Part shown: piece after piece, positions 10,837 to 14,193 of the stretch
Layout of the letters: each line of letters opens with the position of its first letter
Position numbering within the stretch: the stretch's first letter is position 1
Source of the DNA: Hymenopellis radicata
Taxonomy: Eukaryota > Basidiomycota > Agaricomycetes > Agaricales > Physalacriaceae
Assembly: GCA_015501595.1 (NCBI GenBank)
Contig: JADNRX010001119.1
Location: forward strand, 1-14,193
Reading direction: 5' to 3'
Length of the DNA: 14,193 nt
The notes under the pieces: model-generated
Databases searched by the model: none
What the model was told of the DNA's origin: nothing
The model's input: only the letters and a program-made list of their open reading frames with translations
Made by a program: the position numbers and the translations under genes

Positions 10837-10863
10837 TGCGTAGCAGCCTTCAATCTCACCACG

Positions 10864-13800
10864 ATGGAGGGCCCACATTACAGGTCTGTTGTTGCATTCT
10901 GTAGGCGTCTGCGTACTGAACGTTGCCTCCAGCGAACGGCACCCTGTGCCCACCATCCAAACTTATGAAAGGGAACGCGAAAAGCTGCTCACTACGCCGC
11001 CACTGAGTCCCGACGACGCCAAGACACCCAGGAAATCGACGGACAGCCGAGGCAGTCGCAAGACACGAATACGTCGGCTTCGTCTCAGCCCAGCAATGAG
11101 AAGACAGAAGTCATGAATAGGATGGCAGGGCCGAAGGAAAAGCCCATCGAGAAGGCGAAAAATCGCCAAGGAGAGCGTACTGTCAAGGATCCCACCACGG
11201 ACATGGACGTTGTCATCAAAGACGCTTCATTCAAAGGCATGTATGCGTTCACATTGGCTTGAATCTCTGACTTATGCTCTCACGCGACTTCAGACTTCGA
11301 GGGAACCGGACCAGCCGAGCAGCCTGCAGGTCAAGGAGCAGTATCGCCCAAGTACACGGCTCCCAACGCTGCTCGACCGGGGAACGTGTCGCTCCAACCA
11401 TTCTTACCCGCTCCTGCACCGTCCCTCGCACCGCTCCTCCAGACTTTTGACTATCTTCAACTCGGTTTGGCCATCTCTCACCTGATTCTCTTTTTCTTCT
11501 TTGGATTTCCTAAAGGCCGCTGGTACATCCCCTTCTCATGGCCGTTTGTCTCTTTACTTTTCCGGGGAACTCTCATTGGTGGTCTCGGCTTCGCAAGTGT
11601 GACCGCGGTCAGTCTCGTTCAGCGCAAGCTCGAGAAGGAAATGGAACGCGTCCGCGCTGATATGCATCGCGAACGCGGCGAGAAATTTGCGCCCCCCACG
11701 CCCGAGTCTGCAGAGTGGCTTAACTCGTTTGTGAGGACGATCTGGGGCCTCGTGAACCCGGAGATGTTTACTTCTATTGCGGACATGGTCGAAGACATTA
11801 TGCAGCAGTCTCTTCCCGGCTTTGTGGATGCCGTTAGGATTAGCGATCTAGGGCAGGGCGACAACCCGTTCCGCATCGTTTCTATGCGTGCATTGCCCGA
11901 CAGACCCACAGACAAGGAGTATCCCCGCGAGGAATGGATTGACCAGGGCACCAACGATATCTTGGCCAAAGCGGAAGCAGACAGAGCAAAAGGCCTTGAT
12001 GCGGATCAGTCTGGCGACTACGTGAATTTCGAAGTGGCTTTTGCATATCAAGCTTTGCCTGGTCAAGGTGACAAACTGCGCTCGAAAAATATCCATCTAT
12101 TGCTCGAGTTCTTCCTCGGTGTATATGATTGGCTGCACATTCCAGTTCCGTTCGTGTTCCTCCTATTTACGTTCTCGACCCATTCTGACGAGCGTGTTTA
12201 GTATCTGGATTCAAGTAGAGGGCATTGTTGGAACCATTCGCCTTCGCATCCAATTCATTCCCGAAGCACCATTTGTAAGGAATGTTACCTTCACATTCAT
12301 GGGAGTTCCGGCTGTCGAAGTGTCCGCTATTCCTATGGCTAAAGCTCTGCCCAACGTTTTCGACTTGCCATTGATTTCGCGCTTCGTTAAAATGGCTATT
12401 GCGGCTGGAACTGCGGAATTTGTAGCACCCAAGAGCATGACGCTCAACATTCAGGAAATTCTGAGCGGCGCGGCCATTGGAGGTACGTCCGAAATTTCAT
12501 GCCGTCCTTTTTCTTAGCAATCCGTTAGATACTCTTGCTATTGGGGTTTTCCTCATCGTCATTCATCACGCTGAAGGATTATCGGCTCAAGACAGCAACG
12601 GTCGTTCCGATCCGTATATTGTCGCTGCGTACGCCAAGGTAGGTAGGTATCTTGAGTTCCTGAATTCATTCTTGACGTCACTTTTATAGTTTGGAAAGCC
12701 ACTTTATTCCACGCGCATCATTCTGGGCGACCTGAATCCCGTCTATGAAGAGACTACTGCGCTGTTGTTGACCCAAGATGAAATCAAGGCGGAGGAGGAT
12801 CTTTCCCTTATGCTATGGGATTCAGACAAGTATTCTGCAGAGTAAGCATTGTCAGGTTGCACGTCCACTTGACTGACCTAATTTGTAGTGATCTGATTGG
12901 ACGTATCCAGGTCCCTGTTAAACAGCTGATGAAGTCTTTGAACAAGATGACGCGTCGAAGGGATAAACTTGTTGGCTTCGAAGATGCCGACCACGTGGAC
13001 GGTGTGCTGGAGTGAGTGTTATTTGCAACACTGCGTCTACAGGGATCTCATTTATGTCTAGGTGGTCGGTTGGTTATTTCGACAAGGTACCACTGAAGAA
13101 GGAGCTTGAACGTGCTCCCGAGACTTCTCCACCTCCCCCACCCAAGACGGCTCCCGGTACACTCTCTTGATGCTGTTTAATGAGTTTGGTTGTCTCACTA
13201 TTGTACTACAGAGATGGAGATGCGACCGGGCGATCAAGCACCTAACCCCGGAGCACGCGGTCTGCCGCCTCCACCCCCCGACGTGCAAAGGACCCCGCCA
13301 GACCCTGCATTCCCTTCCGGCATCCTGAGTGTCGTGATTCATCAAATCAACAACCTGGAACGCCAGAACCTTACTGGAACTTCTGGTAAGGAACGGGAAG
13401 GACAGGCTGGTCAAGATACGGACGAGCCGTCTGAACAAAGCAGTAATCTTCCCAGTACTTATTGCGAGATCATCATCAACGACGATTTGATTTACAAAAC
13501 GTGAGTATTGTCCGAGATGCACACGAGGCTGTTATTGAGTTTTGTAGACGTGTCAAACAGTATACGAGCATGCCTTTCTTCGAGGTAAGTTGTGTGATAC
13601 ACATTAGACAATAAGCTCTAACGCTTCTCTAGGCCGGAACCGAAAAATTCATCCGTGACTGGGAATCAACTATCGTCCGTTTGGTTGTACGTGACTCGCG
13701 ACTGCGGGAGAAGGACCCCATTTTAGGTGTCGTCAACTTGAAGTTGAAGGATTTGTTCTCAGAGGGCTCTGAGGTTACCAGATTGTTTTCTATCACAGAA

Positions 13801-14193
13801 GGCATTGGTTTCGGGTGCGTTTCTACCGCTCCCTGGTCATATACACCTTAAGTTTTCGTTTAGTCGCATGAATGTTTCCCTTCTTTTCCGTGGTGTCAAT
13901 TGCAATCTATCGCGTGCCGCTTTGGGTTGGGATACGGGCACGGTCGAGATCCTTGCTCCCATCCAGTTGACGCTGGCACCAACGCCAGAAGATACTCCTG
14001 CTGAGGTGGAAGCTCGAAAACTTACCACAAAGCTCGTTATTTCCACGACTGACAGCACCGAAACGCTTCCTGCTACCCCGACTGCAAATGACGCAAATGC
14101 CGACGTTGTCTGGGATTTCTCCCAAGATCAGTTGCGTCTTCCTGTGTACAGCCGTTACGCGACGTCTTTGACTTTCGAGATCGGCGGAGGATC
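10864..14193 (+). CDS. SMP-C2 membrane contact-site protein (tricalbin/Mug190-like), C-terminus off the right edge
   Basis: The family tethers cortical ER to the plasma membrane and moves lipids through its SMP domain. Order seen: charged N-terminus; two hydrophobic stretches (about residues 165-180 and 193-217, including LGLAISHLILFFFFGF); a basic/acidic helix; an SMP domain from about residue 250 (EWLNSFVRTIWGLVNPEMF, VEGIVGTIRLRIQFIPEAPF, TLNIQEILSGAAIG); a C2 domain with Asp ligands (SAQDSNGRSDPYI, WDSDKYSADD); a Pro-rich linker; and a second, less canonical C2 (GILSVVIHQINNLERQN to LGVVNLKLKDLF) that seems to lack the Asp set. Exons: 10864-10883, 10933-11236, 11294-12149, 12202-12482, 12529-12638, 12690-12841, 12889-13011, 13062-13156, 13212-13500, 13548-13584, 13633-13814, 13864-14193. 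The reading is clean from 11000 on. At the A run 10980-10983 one added base joins TYEREREK to AAHYAATESRR; alternatively an ATG at 10836 with an acceptor at 10971 avoids any shift. Confidence 0.88.
11237..11293 (+). other. GC-AG intron in the SMP-C2 gene
   Basis: The donor is AAAG|gcatgt and the acceptor gacttcag, 57 nt. Removing it joins VVIKDASFK to DFEG, an arrangement I expect from relatives. The nearby GT (11241) gives the wrong phase. Confidence 0.7.

Larger units (their letters stand above)
10159..10863. other. Spacer between the carboxypeptidase fragment and the SMP-C2 gene
   Basis: 705 bp with no gene I can support. It holds the inverted repeat pair, an 83-codon open frame at 10263-10514 without recognisable character, and the presumed SMP-C2 promoter in the last 200 bp (C/T-rich tract near 10670-10735). 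No TATA box is evident. Confidence 0.5.

Overview
The window looks like nuclear DNA from a basidiomycete, most likely a mushroom-forming Agaricomycete. Genes are cut by many 45-57 nt introns (about 35 can be placed), codons are mixed in GC, and spacers are short. The protein families are eukaryotic and fungal. I see no CRISPR array, rRNA, tRNA or phage material.

Layout, left to right: (1) minus strand, 1-2484, a sucrose/maltose-type H+ symporter (GPH/SUT family of the MFS), its last few codons running off the left edge; (2) a 624-bp divergent promoter region; (3) plus strand, 3109-5039, a 13-exon monocarboxylate-transporter-like MFS permease; (4) a 349-bp convergent spacer; (5) minus strand, 5389-7987, an unrecognised acidic, Ser/Pro-rich protein of about 800 aa with a signal-like N-terminus and two further hydrophobic segments; (6) minus strand, 8177-9160, thymidylate synthase; (7) plus strand, 9550-10158, the 3' third of a carboxypeptidase S-type M20 peptidase, with no 5' part in the window; (8) a 705-bp stretch holding a 17-bp inverted repeat; (9) plus strand, 10864 to the right edge, a tricalbin/Mug190-like SMP-C2 lipid-transfer protein, incomplete at its C-terminus.

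The most notable property is not a new system but the state of the genes. Thymidylate synthase needs six single-base corrections, the sucrose transporter six, the monocarboxylate transporter three and the SMP-C2 gene perhaps one. Nearly all are -1 and many sit in short homopolymers. Conserved residues around each break are intact and splice sites are good. The 800-aa gene and about 2.5 kb of SMP-C2 coding sequence have none. Uncorrected long-read deletions are the simplest reading; an island of recently broken gene copies is the alternative, and the truncated carboxypeptidase gives it some weight.

The genes do not form an evident pathway. Two are plasma-membrane solute transporters in divergent arrangement, one makes dTMP, one is an ER-plasma membrane contact-site protein, and one is unknown. 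I found no convincing undescribed defence or mobile system.
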